A stretch of DNA of 64,000 nt, taken from Moniliella sp. 'wahieum'. Taxonomy: Eukaryota; Basidiomycota; Moniliellomycetes; Moniliellales; Moniliellaceae. The position numbers and the translations under genes are program-made. Where the stretch lies: contig RSEE01000005.1 in the NCBI GenBank assembly GCA_003971905.1, forward strand, positions 372,001-436,000. The letters are read 5' to 3'. Positions 23,943-35,600 of the stretch are shown here, in pieces. The notes beneath the pieces are model-generated. The model saw only the letters and a list, made by a program, of their open reading frames with translations, ran no database searches and was not told where the DNA came from. Position 1 is the stretch's first letter. The number at the start of each line of letters is the position of its first letter.

Positions 23943-24432
23943 TCAAACATACGTCACCTTACGGTACCCGTGGGCCTTCTTTTGCTCCCGCACAGTCTTA
24001 GCCTTCTTCTCCTCTGGGGCCAGGGCACGGCGGAGCGCGCGCGTCTTCTTGGCCCGGAGGTCGAGGGGCAAGTACTTGGCATTCTTGTAGTACTCACGCA
24101 AGTTGGCACTGCTTAGCGTGCATCACCGTGTGCACACGGGCAATGTCCTTGCGCGTGCTGTTGATCTTAGCAATGCGCGAAGACGAGCCACCGGCGACCT
24201 TGGCCACACGGAGCGAGAGCAGCTCCGCCTTGAGCTCCTCGAGCTGAGTCGTCAGCTCCGCCTTGGACTTGCCTTGAAGCTCCTTTGCAGTGATCTTGGC
24301 CTGCAAGAACAAGGGTGGAACGAGAAAAGGTTAGTCCCGACGAAGTCATGAGCGCAGAAGGGGGGGCACGATGACCATGCACATGCACATCCACATCCAC
24401 ATCCACATCCACAGTACAGGCACACGTACCAT
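23943..24432 (-). CDS. RPL35: 60S ribosomal protein uL29 (L35)
   Basis: Large-subunit protein at the peptide exit tunnel. The first exon is the ATG alone (24430-24432). A 129-bp intron (24301-24429, GTACGT...GCAG) follows, then [86 protein letters not shown] and the end [12 protein letters not shown]. Length about 122 residues, as expected. A frame change lies between HAKQCQ and LREYY near 24105. An intron directly behind the start codon is typical for this gene in fungi. Expression should be high; no element for it was recognised. Confidence 0.95.
24374..24414. repeat. CACATC hexamer repeat in the RPL35 intron
   Basis: About six copies of CACATC/CACATG close to the 5' splice site of the only RPL35 intron. 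Read on the gene strand it is GATGTG repeats, which could affect splicing or RNA structure. Confidence 0.8.
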
Positions 24433-25225
24433 CTCGATCGTACTTGCCCGTGCTGGTGAAGAGAGAGCAGGCCCCCTCCCGCGCGGTTTGCCACGGCCAT
24501 GTCCAGAGGGAGACAGCCAAGGGGAGGGCGTAGGGTTGGATGCACGCAACCCTAGATAGGGTTATACTGCCGCTGCGCTGGTGCTGCGGCATATATTCTT
24601 CCCCGAGTGCCCCGCGGAGCCGCAAATCAGGACTCAGCGGCAGTCGGCCGGATCGGTGCAATGTTCAAGAGCGGGTATGTACTCGCCAGCGGCCACTGCC
24701 GCTGCCTATTCCTCTCGCCCACAAGTGCGTGGCAGGATTGTATTCGCGACGGTCAATATTCAATCGTCAATGGTCAATCTTCAGTACTCAGTACTCCAAG
24801 CCGGATCCGATGTACATCCTATCCTACTCTCGCGAACCGAGCAGGGCAGACTGGCTGGCCGACACCAGATAATACCCGAGCCGAGGCTTGCTTCAGCATC
24901 TTGCACTTGAAACCCCCATAGTATGTCCTCGACGAACCGATATATTAACGAACGAACTTACAGTAGCCGGACGAGCAACGTCACCACCTAGATCCGGAAC
25001 ATACTAAGGGACTAAAGGCATAGAACAGCGATGGAGATAGACCAAAAGATGCATCACCTGCAGTCCGCTGACCACCCTACAATAAGGACATTCATTTCCT
25101 AAGTCCCGTCCCACAGGCACATGGCCGATAGAAACGAGGCAGGAGACCAAGAGCTGCTCCTTATTGACCAACTGCCCAACAGCCAAAAAAAGACAGATGA
25201 CTGGATCGAATCGAACTGGATCCAA
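24433..25225. other. Intergenic between RPL35 and WRS1
   Basis: Holds the promoter of RPL35 and the 3' end of WRS1. A GC-rich patch near 24460-24720 is followed by ordinary sequence. No gene seen. Confidence 0.5.
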
Positions 25226-26669
25226 CTACGCTTTGGGCGTCTTGGGTTTGGCCGGGGCCATCTCAGGGAGGCTGGGGAGAACAAAGCCGAGATCATTCTG
25301 CTTGTGCACAGTGGACCGGGGCGCCGTAGGGGTTGGATCGATCTTCCTCGTGGCATCCATAAACTGTTTCACAGCTCGTCCGATACGTTCTTTTTGCGGT
25401 CTTGGAATGTGCGCACAACGTGCTGCAAGGTGGCAATGGCCAATTTCTTGAGCTCACCCGTCAACAGTTGTCCTGACCGGTAGTCTGCTGCCAGCTTTTC
25501 CATCGCCGCATCGTCGTCCACAAAGAACAGCATGTACTGGTACGACACATCCACGTCGGGGTTCCCACCCAGCCGACGCTGCTCCTCCAACGTCTCTTGC
25601 CCGCCAGAGAAGCCGTGCTTGTTGATCTTGTTTTTGATCTGATTGGGCGTCTCGTGCATGTAGATCGAGCTCAACTCGTCCGATGCCGACATCTTGGTCT
25701 GGGGGCCTTGAAGCGCTGGGAAGAACTTGGAATGCACCAGGGAGGGTTTGGGATACTTGAGCTTCGTCGCTGCATCCCGGGTTTGACGGAAGTAGGGTCC
25801 TGGTCAATCGCGCAGGGATCAAGCATGGCACCGTGTGGTCTTCCCGTAGATCTGGGGGAAAGAGTTGGAGAAAGAAGGCGCAGCCTGGATGGAGACAAAG
25901 TGGAACTTTCCGATATTGTCAGAGTCGGTAAAGCCAAACGTACCCTTGGCCTGGTTGGCGGTGATGGTGCGAGCGATGCGCACGACATTGTGGTAAAAGG
26001 CGCCGCTGCAGAGGAAGGGAGTGGAAGGGATTAGTGCTCTGCTTAAAACAAAAACAAAAACGAGGGTACCTACCCACGTGGTCAAAGTCGTTGAAAATGA
26101 AGGTCTTGCTCAGGTCGAAACCACAGGCAATAATGTCGCGCGCATTCAAAAGCAAATTGGCGGACCTGCTCAAGCTTGAGCTTGGGCTTGAAGAGGAACT
26201 TTTCGTCGTCGGTCAGCTGGACAACGAGCGGGCAGCCAAACACGTCCTGCAGCCACTTGGTGAACATAAAGGGGATGAGGTGACCGAGGTGCATGGAAGT
26301 GCTGGAAGGGCCGCGGCCCGTGTAGAGGTAGAAGGGCTTGCCCTGCTCGAAGCGGGTCAGGATCTGGTCGAGTCGCGGTGGGAAAAGAACGTTCCGCGAC
26401 GGAGAAGCGGGTGGGGACGCCATCCAGTGATGGTCTCAAAGCGCTGCAGAAGTTCAGGGGAGATGGGGCGGGTGCCAAACTCTTTGATGAGCTTGTCGTA
26501 ATCGACAGCCTGCGGCTTGCCATCGACTACGGCGCCTTCGACTTCCCACGGGGTGACGCGCTGGCATGTGCGGCATCGACATGGACAGCCTCTCCTTCAA
26601 GGCCGGGGTGGCAGTGGGAGCAGAGAGGGAAACGTCAGCGAGCTTGGCAGCAACTTGGTCGGCACTCAT
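25226..26669 (-). CDS. WRS1: Cytoplasmic tryptophanyl-tRNA synthetase
   Basis: Class I synthetase that charges tRNA-Trp. Start 26669 ([15 protein letters not shown]). Then come [30 protein letters not shown], the ATP-binding [20 protein letters not shown] (near 26310, the HIGH motif as HLGH), [31 protein letters not shown], and the KMSKS motif as QTKMSASDE (near 25693), the normal variant of eukaryotic WRS. The C-terminus is [12 protein letters not shown] 64-bp intron (26006-26069) lies between DHVG and [12 protein letters not shown]. There are at least three frame shifts. Length about 450 residues fits the family. Confidence 0.95.
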
Positions 26670-27635
26670 GGTGGTTTGGGGAGGGTTTGACCCGCTCGCT
26701 CCTCCCCGCCTGGCGCTTTCTCCAGCTGGTGGACTATGTGACTCGACGAGGCACAAGCAAATTCGGAGCGGAACAGGTGCTATATTCCGCGCGGGGCTAG
26801 TTACTAGGGAGGGAGGAAGCACCCCACGAAATGTTTCATTTCGAGTGGATCACATCGGTTGGATACCCCCATCCCGTTATCTCTGCAAGCACCCGCCCCC
26901 TCTGGCCATCATCCATGGCAGCCAACACGATCCTGCCGCTTCCTACGCATAGCATGCGATGTCTTGGGGACACGATTGCCTGTTGCGCTTCGCTTTCTTC
27001 TCGTGCAGCCGCTGCGGACAATGAGGCTGCTGTTGGGGCTTATTACTATACCGCCCCTTGTTCTCCTTTTACAATGCATCCTTCACTACCGTCATACCCC
27101 ATATCCGCGCCTTGGCCGCCATCTTGGCACCACCATCCCCGTCCCCCACCCGCGTGAATCGCATTGGGGTCACTGTTCTTGCGCCTGTTTCCTTCCTTGA
27201 GCTGGAGCGCGCGTTCCTCGCGTTTGCAGGTGATGGCTGCGGTTTTTACAAGAGGCAATCACTTCCATAGCAAAACTGTGGCCTCCTCGTCGCTTCGACC
27301 TGTTTCTCTCCTTTTGGTCTTGTGCCTCTCCAGCAGCAAGCCTGTCTCCTCCCGTTTTCACCACATGTACGCGCAAGCACAGCAGTAACATCTTTCTCAC
27401 TACATTGTAGCCCCTCTCCGGGCCAGGTGTGGAGGGTTGAAGTCCGGCGTGAAGGGTTGAAGTCCGGCGTGAAGGGTTGAAGTCCGGCGTGAAGGGTTGA
27501 AGTCCCGCATCACCTCCGTCAATCTGCAATCTGTAATGGGATCCACTTATTCCCTGGGTATCTCAATCACTGTCTTTACGCGCACCAGGGCCGAATAGTA
27601 TGCACAGTATAGATGCACGGGTGATTACGGCTGCG
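26670..27635. other. Intergenic, WRS1 promoter and PXA1 3' region
   Basis: No gene recognised. Pyrimidine-rich DNA upstream of WRS1 (26860-27180), then a 20-bp minisatellite (27431-27510) close to the PXA1 3' end. Short open frames show no motif. Confidence 0.5.
27431..27510. repeat. 20-bp minisatellite, 4 copies
   Basis: Four head-to-tail 20-mers gaagggttgaagtccggcgt; the first has one change and the last ends cccgcat. It contains the TTGAAG core of the dispersed heptamer family. It lies about 130 bp beyond the PXA1 stop. Confidence 0.95.
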
Positions 27636-30111
27636 CTACAACTGCAGCTCCTTGCGAATCTCCTCAATCCGTTCGCGCGACGCCTCGACTCGCGCCAGTC
27701 GCGCCTCGAGCTCCTTCACTTCCTCCGACACCTCTAGTCGTTCCTCCTCGCCTCCCACCGGGGTCAGTTCCCAGCCGTGCGGGTCCTTGCCGCCCAGGCG
27801 GAGCAAGGTGTGGTGGTACTTGGTCAGTCCAGGACGGTGGGAGATGGTGATGAGGGTGATACCCCAGTCCTTGCCGCCGTGTACATCAGTCCCTCCACAT
27901 CTGTCGACACGGCCGATGGGCCTCGTCCAACACACCAAACTTGGGTCGGTGGTAGAGCAGGCGGGCAAAGCTTACCCGTTGCTTCTCGCCCCCGGACAAG
28001 ACATCTTTCCACTCTTTGCGTGTCGTCCATCCCCCTCTCGGCCGGGCAGGTACGCCAAATGGACAAGCTTTAGAACTTCCTCCAGCTCCGCGTCGGTCCG
28101 ACCCATGGCAATGTGCTGCGCATACGTCGAGGGGTAAATCACCTGGTCGCGCAACGAGCCATTCGACAGGTACGGACGCTGGGGCAGGAAGAGGATGCCC
28201 AATCCCTGTGTGTAGGGGCCACCTTCACGCCGTTCTTAATAGTGGGCTGGTTGAGTGGTGCGCGGGCCGTGCCGGCAAACACGGGCCACAGACCGGCCAA
28301 GATACGTGCGATGGCCGTCTTGCCCACCCCATTCGCACCTGTGATCATCAGATGGTCGCCCGGCTTGATGGCCAGGGTCAGCGCCCGAATCAATTCTTCG
28401 CCCCCTGGGCCGAGTTGGGAGCCGGCGCGACAATTGGTACATGGTCCATCTGGATCAGGTCCGGGTCCGGCACAAACTGACCGCCAATCTGGGCCAGGTC
28501 GTACTTGGGCCGCTTGCCATCCGCATCCACCTGCGCCTGGTACACGTTCCGGTTGAGGAGGTGGAGTGTAGCAAGGAGTGTACACCCGAGAAGTGTACCC
28601 AGCCAGTTCGGCCAGCTCCTTGTACGAGTACATCAATCGGCTCCCAGCATCTGCCAGCGAAAGCAACAGTCGGCGATTGGAGATGTAGCTCTCGGTGCCC
28701 TTGGCAATATCGCCTTCGGTGTCCGCGTCCCCTGCATCCCCCTCGGTCGTGGCTGAAGCTTGCCTGCGCGCCTGACGTGCCAACCGACCAAAGAGGAAAG
28801 GCCAGGCAATGATCATGTACCCAGCCGCCGACCAGCCGTACTTGAGGATCATATCCTCGCACATGACGTACGAGATGCGAATCTTCAACAGCCCCTTGAT
28901 GTGCCTCACCAGCTTGGCATAGGTCCCATTGAGAATGCCAAGTTCGCGATGCGCCCCTTCGTAGAAGGCGATTTCCTCGGCCGACGTGATGATGTTGGTA
29001 TGGGCGGCGCGGAAGTCGCCTTCCAGCGCGGCCTCGACCGCGGCGAGTTTGCCAAAGGCAGGAGAGATGCTGCGGAGCAGCCAACCAGTAACTAGGTAGC
29101 TTGCAAACAGCTGCACCACCCCGGTCCCCCCCAGCGCCCGGCCCAACTGCCAATTGAAAATGAGCAGGTCCAAGACAGGCTTGGAAATGTTGCTGTACAA
29201 GCTGGCCAGCGCCTCGCAAAACTTGGCCACATCGTACGTGATGAATTGGTCGGCACGGCCCAGCTGACGGCCATCGAGGTTGAGCAGCTTGTAGTAGTTG
29301 CGCTCGGGGGAAAGGTAGAGATCATGCACATAGCGGGTGAGACGGGTGCGGAAGCCAATGGCCAACTTGGACTGGAGGTACCGAATCATGCTGTTTGTAT
29401 AGGTGGATGGTACAGCAAGCAGGAACCAGAGCCCAAGTCCCTTGATGAAGCCGCGACCATTGGCCGAGACCAAGTCGCCCACAATCTTGCCGTCCAGGCG
29501 GGCAACCAGAACGGAGAGGTACGTTCGCAGCACGAGGAAAAAGGTGTGCAAGAGGAGAACGTAGGTGGCCTTGTTGTGCAACTTGGGCATGAGGATGCGG
29601 AAAATGGCGCCGAGTTGCTTGAAGAAGGCCTTGTTGACGCCCACCTTGGCAACGCCGGCATTGGCCGCGCCGCCCTTTTGCGCAGCACCTGGCTCTCCAG
29701 CTGCGGCATCGGCCTTGGTGGAAGCCTTGGCCTGGGCAGCCGTCTTGGCGTCGAGCACACCGAGGGAGCGGAAGTACTCAGCATTAGTCTCGATGACGCG
29801 GGCCGAGGTGGGGATAATGAGGACCTTGCTGATACGCTCGTGGTAGGGCACGAGGAGGGTGCGGGAGCCGTCGGGGTGGGGGAGATAGAGCTGCTCGAGC
29901 GCCTGGGCCAGCTGGGCATCGTTGGCCTTGGGCGCGCGCAGGGGGGCGCGAGGCGGAGGCGGGCGCGGAGGGTGCGCAGACGGGTGGCCAGCAGCGCAAG
30001 CACCGCCGCCGCGAGCAGGACCACAGCGCGCGGGGTGCCGGGCTGCCGCACACGCGCGGCGAGCAGGGCCAGCGCGGAGGGGCGCGACGCCATCTTGCTC
30101 TGCACCGCCAT
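27636..30111 (-). CDS. PXA1: Peroxisomal long-chain fatty acyl-CoA ABC half-transporter (ABCD family)
   Basis: Moves long-chain acyl-CoA or fatty acid into peroxisomes for beta-oxidation, working as a dimer with a sister half-transporter. From the start at 30111 ([20 protein letters not shown]) there is an N-terminal hydrophobic stretch. Then comes the ABCD transmembrane domain ([40 protein letters not shown]), followed by the EAA-like motif [14 protein letters not shown] (near 28985) of this family. The nucleotide-binding domain has Walker [10 protein letters not shown] (near 28330), the signature [18 protein letters not shown] (near 27985), a Walker B-like FGVLDEA and the switch His in [13 protein letters not shown], ending [10 protein letters not shown]. 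Length about 790 residues. Two or more frame shifts sit near 29945 and in the second half. PXA1 rather than PXA2 is a guess. Confidence 0.9.
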
Positions 30112-31092
30112 GGGGAAGGGATGCGCGGCGGAGGCGGGTGTGGTGTGCGGGGGGAGCAGGTGGCGAAGCGCCGCCATGCCCCGCCTGGCGCCGGCAGCGC
30201 CAGCTGGCCACAACAAGCCGCCCAGCGTCCGCCGCCGTCTGCTCCTCATCGACTCATCCATCACCCTCGCCGCGCGCCTCCGGTCCGCCCGGCCCGGCAG
30301 CCCACTGGCCCCTGCCCCGCCGCCCTGCCCGCCTGCCCAGTGCTCCCGGAAATGTGAATCACACCCGCGGAATCACGCTCATTCCGCGCGCCTGCCGCGA
30401 TTCACACGTCCTGCCCCCAGCCTCAACCCTGCGAGCCCTTGTATACATACACGCCGTACGCATTATGCGCTGCGACACATCCTCGATCGACAACTCACGT
30501 GCCCACTCCCAAGTACTACGTCCTCCAGCGCACCAAGCAGGCCTGGACTTTCCAAAACGCAACAGCTTGAACGAACGAGCGGAGTGGTCACGGCTCCACC
30601 GCCGACGCGCAACGCACCCACAGACACAGAACAGAGAAACAGAGGGCAAAAGCCAAGCGCACCAAGGCGAGGGAGGGAAACAGAGGGGAGGCCCGGGATG
30701 GCCACCGTACTACTGTGTTGCTGTGCAGTTTGCGATCGCATGGGAGCGGAGGGGGGACCAGCCGGCGACTCCCACATCCCAGCACACACGATGACAGGAC
30801 AGAGGGATCGAGGGAAACGGATGTAAGGACTTGGACAGATGTGGTTGGGACAAAGGCAGAAGGGGATTGGTAGTGGAAGAAATAGGGGGGGAAGGTATCG
30901 CGTGGATCTCGTGCGCAAAGCAGAAGACCCAAGACCAACCAAGATCTCAGATCCAAGAATCAGGATCCAGACGTTTCCAGACCAAGACATAGAGCAAGGT
31001 CACGTGAAAGGGAGACGAAGGCAAGTTACTAGTTACGAAGCTGCGACTGGAGCCGTTGCCAATTGTGGTGGTCTGCTTGGACCATTGGGCCA
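30112..31092. other. Intergenic upstream of PXA1
   Basis: GC-rich near 30112-30360 (open on both strands, no motif), then mixed DNA to 31092. Promoter of PXA1 expected here; no gene seen. Confidence 0.45.
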
Positions 31093-31972
31093 TCAAGTCG
31101 TCCGTCGAAAGCGGCCGGACCGAGGCAAGGCCGCTAGTTGTGGCGGCGTGCTGGGCCGGAACGCAGTACCGGTCTTGGGGAGAACCAAGCTAGATGCCAA
31201 GCCCTCCGGCGCACCGCCAAACCCAAACTGAAGCAGCTCGTTGGATTCCTGGGCAGCGGTCGGGATGGACCCTTGTGGCGCAGCCGCGTTGGAGGCATCG
31301 TGGGTGCTACGGGTGAGAGAGGGGGAGTGGCCTGTGTCTGTGCCTTGAGAGGTGACTGTGGGCAACGTGGCTGAAACGTCCAGCGTCTTCTGCGTCGCAT
31401 CGCCAGGGGACAAGGAAGTAGGTGGGGCCGGGGTCCCAATTTCATTCGCATTCGCGGGCAGGAGGAGGAGGTTGCTGCGGCTCTGACTACGGCTGCGGAA
31501 GCGAGAGATAAAGGGCGCACGGAACGTGCTCGGGGAGGTGGGCGACGTGGGCAGCGTCGCGTCGGACAAAATGGGGGTGGCAGCAGAAACGGCAGCTGTG
31601 TGGGCTGATGTGGGATCCGGGTTGCTGCGGTAAGCGAGGTAGGAGCAGCAGCTGCTGCTGCGGCCTCGACCGAGGAGGACACCGGTGGAGGGGCGCTGCC
31701 GGTGGGAGTGGGGGTGGCGTCGGGGCTGGGCGCCTTGGGCGCAGCTTGCGTGCAAGCCAATTGGCCATGGCAGGTGGTGGTGGACAAGGGCGGCAAGGCT
31801 GGATGCCACTAAGGAGGAAGGGCGAGGAAGGCAGGCCACAACTGATGTCGGCAGCGCACTTGGGGCGCTTCGGCTTGGGTGGGGCGTGGCGTGGCGTGGC
31901 TTGTACACAGGGCCAGCGGCAGGAGGCGGCAGGTCCTTTCCTTTTGCCGATCAAGGATCGATCAAGCTTCAA
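31093..31972 (-). CDS. Hypothetical Ser/Thr/Ala/Pro-rich protein
   Basis: Not recognised. The minus strand is open to 31093 and reads a low-complexity Ser/Pro/Ala-rich chain with RFRSRSQSRSNLLLLPANAN in the middle and GFGGAPEGLASSLVLPKTG near the end. Inside, MANWLARKLRPRRPAPTPPP (near 31770) could be a start with a basic Trp-containing segment. About 70 bp upstream, RMDYLLVLQATRDADR (near 32080-32035) ends at a good donor GTGAGC (32046-32041), so a first exon there is possible. No domain, signal peptide or membrane segment is evident. The retrotransposon begins about 450 bp upstream. The strand choice is weak because the reverse frames are open too. Confidence 0.3.
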
Positions 31973-32420
31973 GCTTCAAGTGCCCTCTCCCTTTCCAAAA
32001 AGGAACCAAGAAACAGGGGCAGCTGGGCGCTCACCCGGTCCGCATCGCGCGTCGCTTGTAGCACCAGCAGGTAGTCCATGCGGGGGTGCACTGCCCCTGG
32101 GCCTCCTGGCGTCGGACAATCGATCATGTGCGCGTGCAGCCCAATGCTTTTGGCGGCGGGACCAGAGGAACACTACGGTGATGACAGTAGTTGGCGGCGC
32201 GCTTTTTCGCTATGGGCTTCGCATCCACACTACCTCCCAGAGTCTGTGGGCGCCATCCACCAGAACCCCCTGAGCTGGTCATCGTTCAATTGAACGCTTA
32301 CCGGTTATTACCGTCCCGCGTCAACAAGTACAACCAACCCCATCCTTTTTACCTCGACCGCACCAACGTTTGGACTGCCGGCTACAGCAGCGACCGACCA
32401 CCACACGCGCCGCAAGAAGG

Positions 32421-32425
32421 CTTGC
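32421..32425 (+). repeat. Target site duplication CTTGC (5' copy)
   Basis: 5 bp directly before the 5' LTR, identical to 37978-37982 after the 3' LTR. Confidence 0.9.
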
Positions 32426-32641
32426 TGTTGGGACCCGTGGTCCCGTACTTAGGCCAAGGCGCCTCATCACCCTTCACCCCTGATTTGTCCTCCGAAGCCT
32501 CCACGTGTATACTCAGGCTTGTCTGAACCCCTGTCTCTAGGTGTGGCACAAGGCTTAGACCTTAACCCACCACCATCGCGATTGCATTGCTCTACATTTC
32601 CAGAGGTTCTTCACCCATCCCTTGGGTTCCTCCGTCTTACA
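32426..32641 (+). repeat. 5' LTR of the copia element
   Basis: 216 bp, TGTTGGGACC...TCTTACA, with the usual TG...CA ends. Nearly identical to 37761-37977. Confidence 0.95.
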
Positions 32642-35600
32642 GAGTTACAATCCTCTTGACGCTCAGCCCTGAGCCTTCCACTCTTACACTCTTCGGTCCT
32701 CCGCTGCCGGCCCTATCCACAAGCGCTTGCTCGAACTGCGTAAGCTAATGGCAAGCATCATGAGCTCTCAGACTCAGGAGTCTTGGTTCAACTCCTCAAC
32801 CCTACTTCACCAACTGCCGGAGCAGAAGAGAGCACCACTCCCGTCGAGTTGACCACGCCTCCCCCCGCTGACACCATCGCGTGAATCTACCCCTACACCT
32901 CAACCCACCCCGTGGGCCCCGACAACACCGCGAACGACGTCGCCACCCTCGCCGACCGCATTCGCAACATGTTCAAATTGTTTCCCGAACACATCACCCT
33001 CAAACAGCTACAGGACACTGGTATCAAGCTTGGGTACAGCGAAAAGACGACCACAGAAGCCATTGTCATGTTATCATGTGAGAATCCACCCAATGCTAGC
33101 AAGAACGAAGGTGCCTTATCGTCAACTCCGGCCGTCGACGACAACCCGTGGGCTTTGACTCCCGACAAGCTCCTCCGTAGTGCCACTCGCACCAACGTGC
33201 CGTACCACGAGCGTTTCCACAACAACAGCTCGTTTTGGTTATGGACCCGGATCTTCCTCCCTCGTATCCAGATTATCCCTGGAGCGCGTGAGCATCTGGA
33301 ACAGGGCAAGGCCCTGGACGGGTATAACGCAGAACTGGACGCTCACTTGGCCAACATTCTACTCCGTGGATAGACTCCGACGTCGTCCAGCAGATCACCG
33401 GCGATGGCACGCCGGCTCTAGGGTCTGCATACTATCATGCTCTGCGTGATTTGTACGGCACCGTTTCAGACACTGAGATCTGTGATATCCTCATAAAGGT
33501 TCTCACTCTCAAAATGGGCACCAAGTCGGGCCGCCAATACCTGAATGAGTTCACTGTGGCGGTAACCCAGTACGAGATGACGTCCAAGTCCAAGCTGGAC
33601 GAGATTGGTCTAGCACAGATGCTACGGAAAGGCGTTACTGATCAGGGGTGGTTGCACCTCCATCGTAACAGCAGCTACGCCGAATTGCGCCGAGCAGTGA
33701 GCGAACTCAAAGGCTCCAACTACGGCAGTACCCCAGTTCAAGCCCAGCTCCCTCCAGTACGGCCCCTTCGGAAGCCACGTCGCACAGCCAAACAAGCAGT
33801 ACGGTGACAGGCCGCGGACGAGGCCGAGGTGGCAGCGGGTACAGAGGAAGTCACCGTGGTGGCCAACGTGGCGGCCACTTTAGCCGGCCGGCTACGACAG
33901 CCCAGACCACCTCATCTGCCCATGCAGTAACCCCTATGGCAGCCACTACACCACCCAAGCCAGCCAACCTCCCTGCGCAACACGATTCAGGTGCGAGACC
34001 ATCCGTATTCAATGAACGAAGTGCGTTTATCAATCTTCGTCCACACCGCGAGCCCATAGCAGTGGCAAACGGACAGATCGCATACACTGAAGGCATTGGC
34101 ACCATCTCTATGTACATTCAAACCCAGAACGGAGCCCCTATCCGCATCCACCTACCCGGCAGCTTGTACTGCCCCACCTTCCCGACCAACCTGCTCAGCG
34201 CTTACCATCTATCTATCGCAGGCATTGGCAGCTGGATCCCTCCAGGTGGCCATGGTCTCTATCTCGGACGACACGGCGAACCTTTTCGTCTCGCCGCCGA
34301 CTCAAGCTATTCCCTTACTCTGGCGCCCAATACGACAGCCACAGCCAACAGCGCCACTTCGCTACTCAACCTTGATGCAACCCTGGTCAAGGTGAAAAAC
34401 GCCCACATCCGATGGAATCATGCACCTCTAGATCAACTTTCATCCCTCACGTCGGATGACCCAGCATTCGAACGGGTCAACAGTGGCGACATCGCTTTAG
34501 TCCGGTCCTCGTGGCACTGTGCACCATGCGCATTAAGCAGAGCCACTGCCCCACCCCACGCCACGACTGGACGCCCAATCCGAACCATTCGCCCTTTCTC
34601 TCTCCTCCACCTCGACGTCCTTGACATATCCCGCCAAGGCGGCGGAGGTCATACTTACGCCCTTATCATTGTCGACGACTATACGCGGTATACCTGGACG
34701 CTACCCCTGGTGTCCAAGGGTGATGCCACAGCCGAACTTCAAGCCTTCATCCGGCGCGAGCATCGCCAACATCCCGACCGCCCCCTTCAGACGGTCCGCT
34801 CTGACAATGCGCCTGAACTCACCACCGCAATGGACGAGTTTTACTGCGAGCTGGGAGTAGTGAGCGAGCGCACCAATCCTGGCGAAAGTGCGTCCAATGG
34901 GGTCGCCGAACGCGCCATAAGATCGATTACGGATCGCGCTCGACTCATGGTAATCGCCAACAGATTGACTCCCGACGAGTGGTGGGAACACAGCTTGTTG
35001 GCGGCCACATATGCACACAACCAGTCGCCGCCGAAAGCACTGGGTGGGGACAGCCGATTTGTCCGGTACCATGGCTTCAAACCCTCCCTTCGCATGCGCG
35101 GTTTTGGCACTCTTGCCTACCTGCACCTATTGCCCAACCAACGCGAGGGCGGCAAACTTGGTCCGCGGGCCGTCCCAGCAATGTTGGTGGGTTACGGGCA
35201 CGGCCGCGGTTCGAAGGGGTGGCTCTTTGCCATCCACCAGGACGACGGCCAAGTTGGATTCCGTTGGAAAAAGCCGTCCACCTGGACGCATGTCCCGTAC
35301 ACCACCGAATATCCCACGCACTTTCATCTGGACCCCCTTGTCCCTGCTGGTGGCGGAGAGGTGCGGGGGGGCGGAGAAATGGGTGCTGGTGGGAAGTCAG
35401 ACAGCTCCCCACCCCGGCGTGTGCGTTTTGCGATAGATGAACTGACCCGCGATACTAATGGTAAGAAAGACAATGCCCCCCATGGAAAAAGAAAATTAAA
35501 AGAACGAAAAACAGAGGCACATCGCCCGGCTCAAGCCAACGAAAATGAGAATTCAGAGCCTGGCCCCACTCCCACCAACTCCAACCCCCCACATGTATCC

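Noticed and set aside
29246-30826. 526-codon frame on the plus strand
   Set aside because: Antisense of the PXA1 gene, kept open by GC-rich codons; PXA1 motifs on the minus strand are decisive.
32740-32820. tRNA-like sequence in the retroelement leader (TTGGTTCAACTCC)
   Set aside because: Stem pairing fails: no 7-bp acceptor, T loop has the wrong length.
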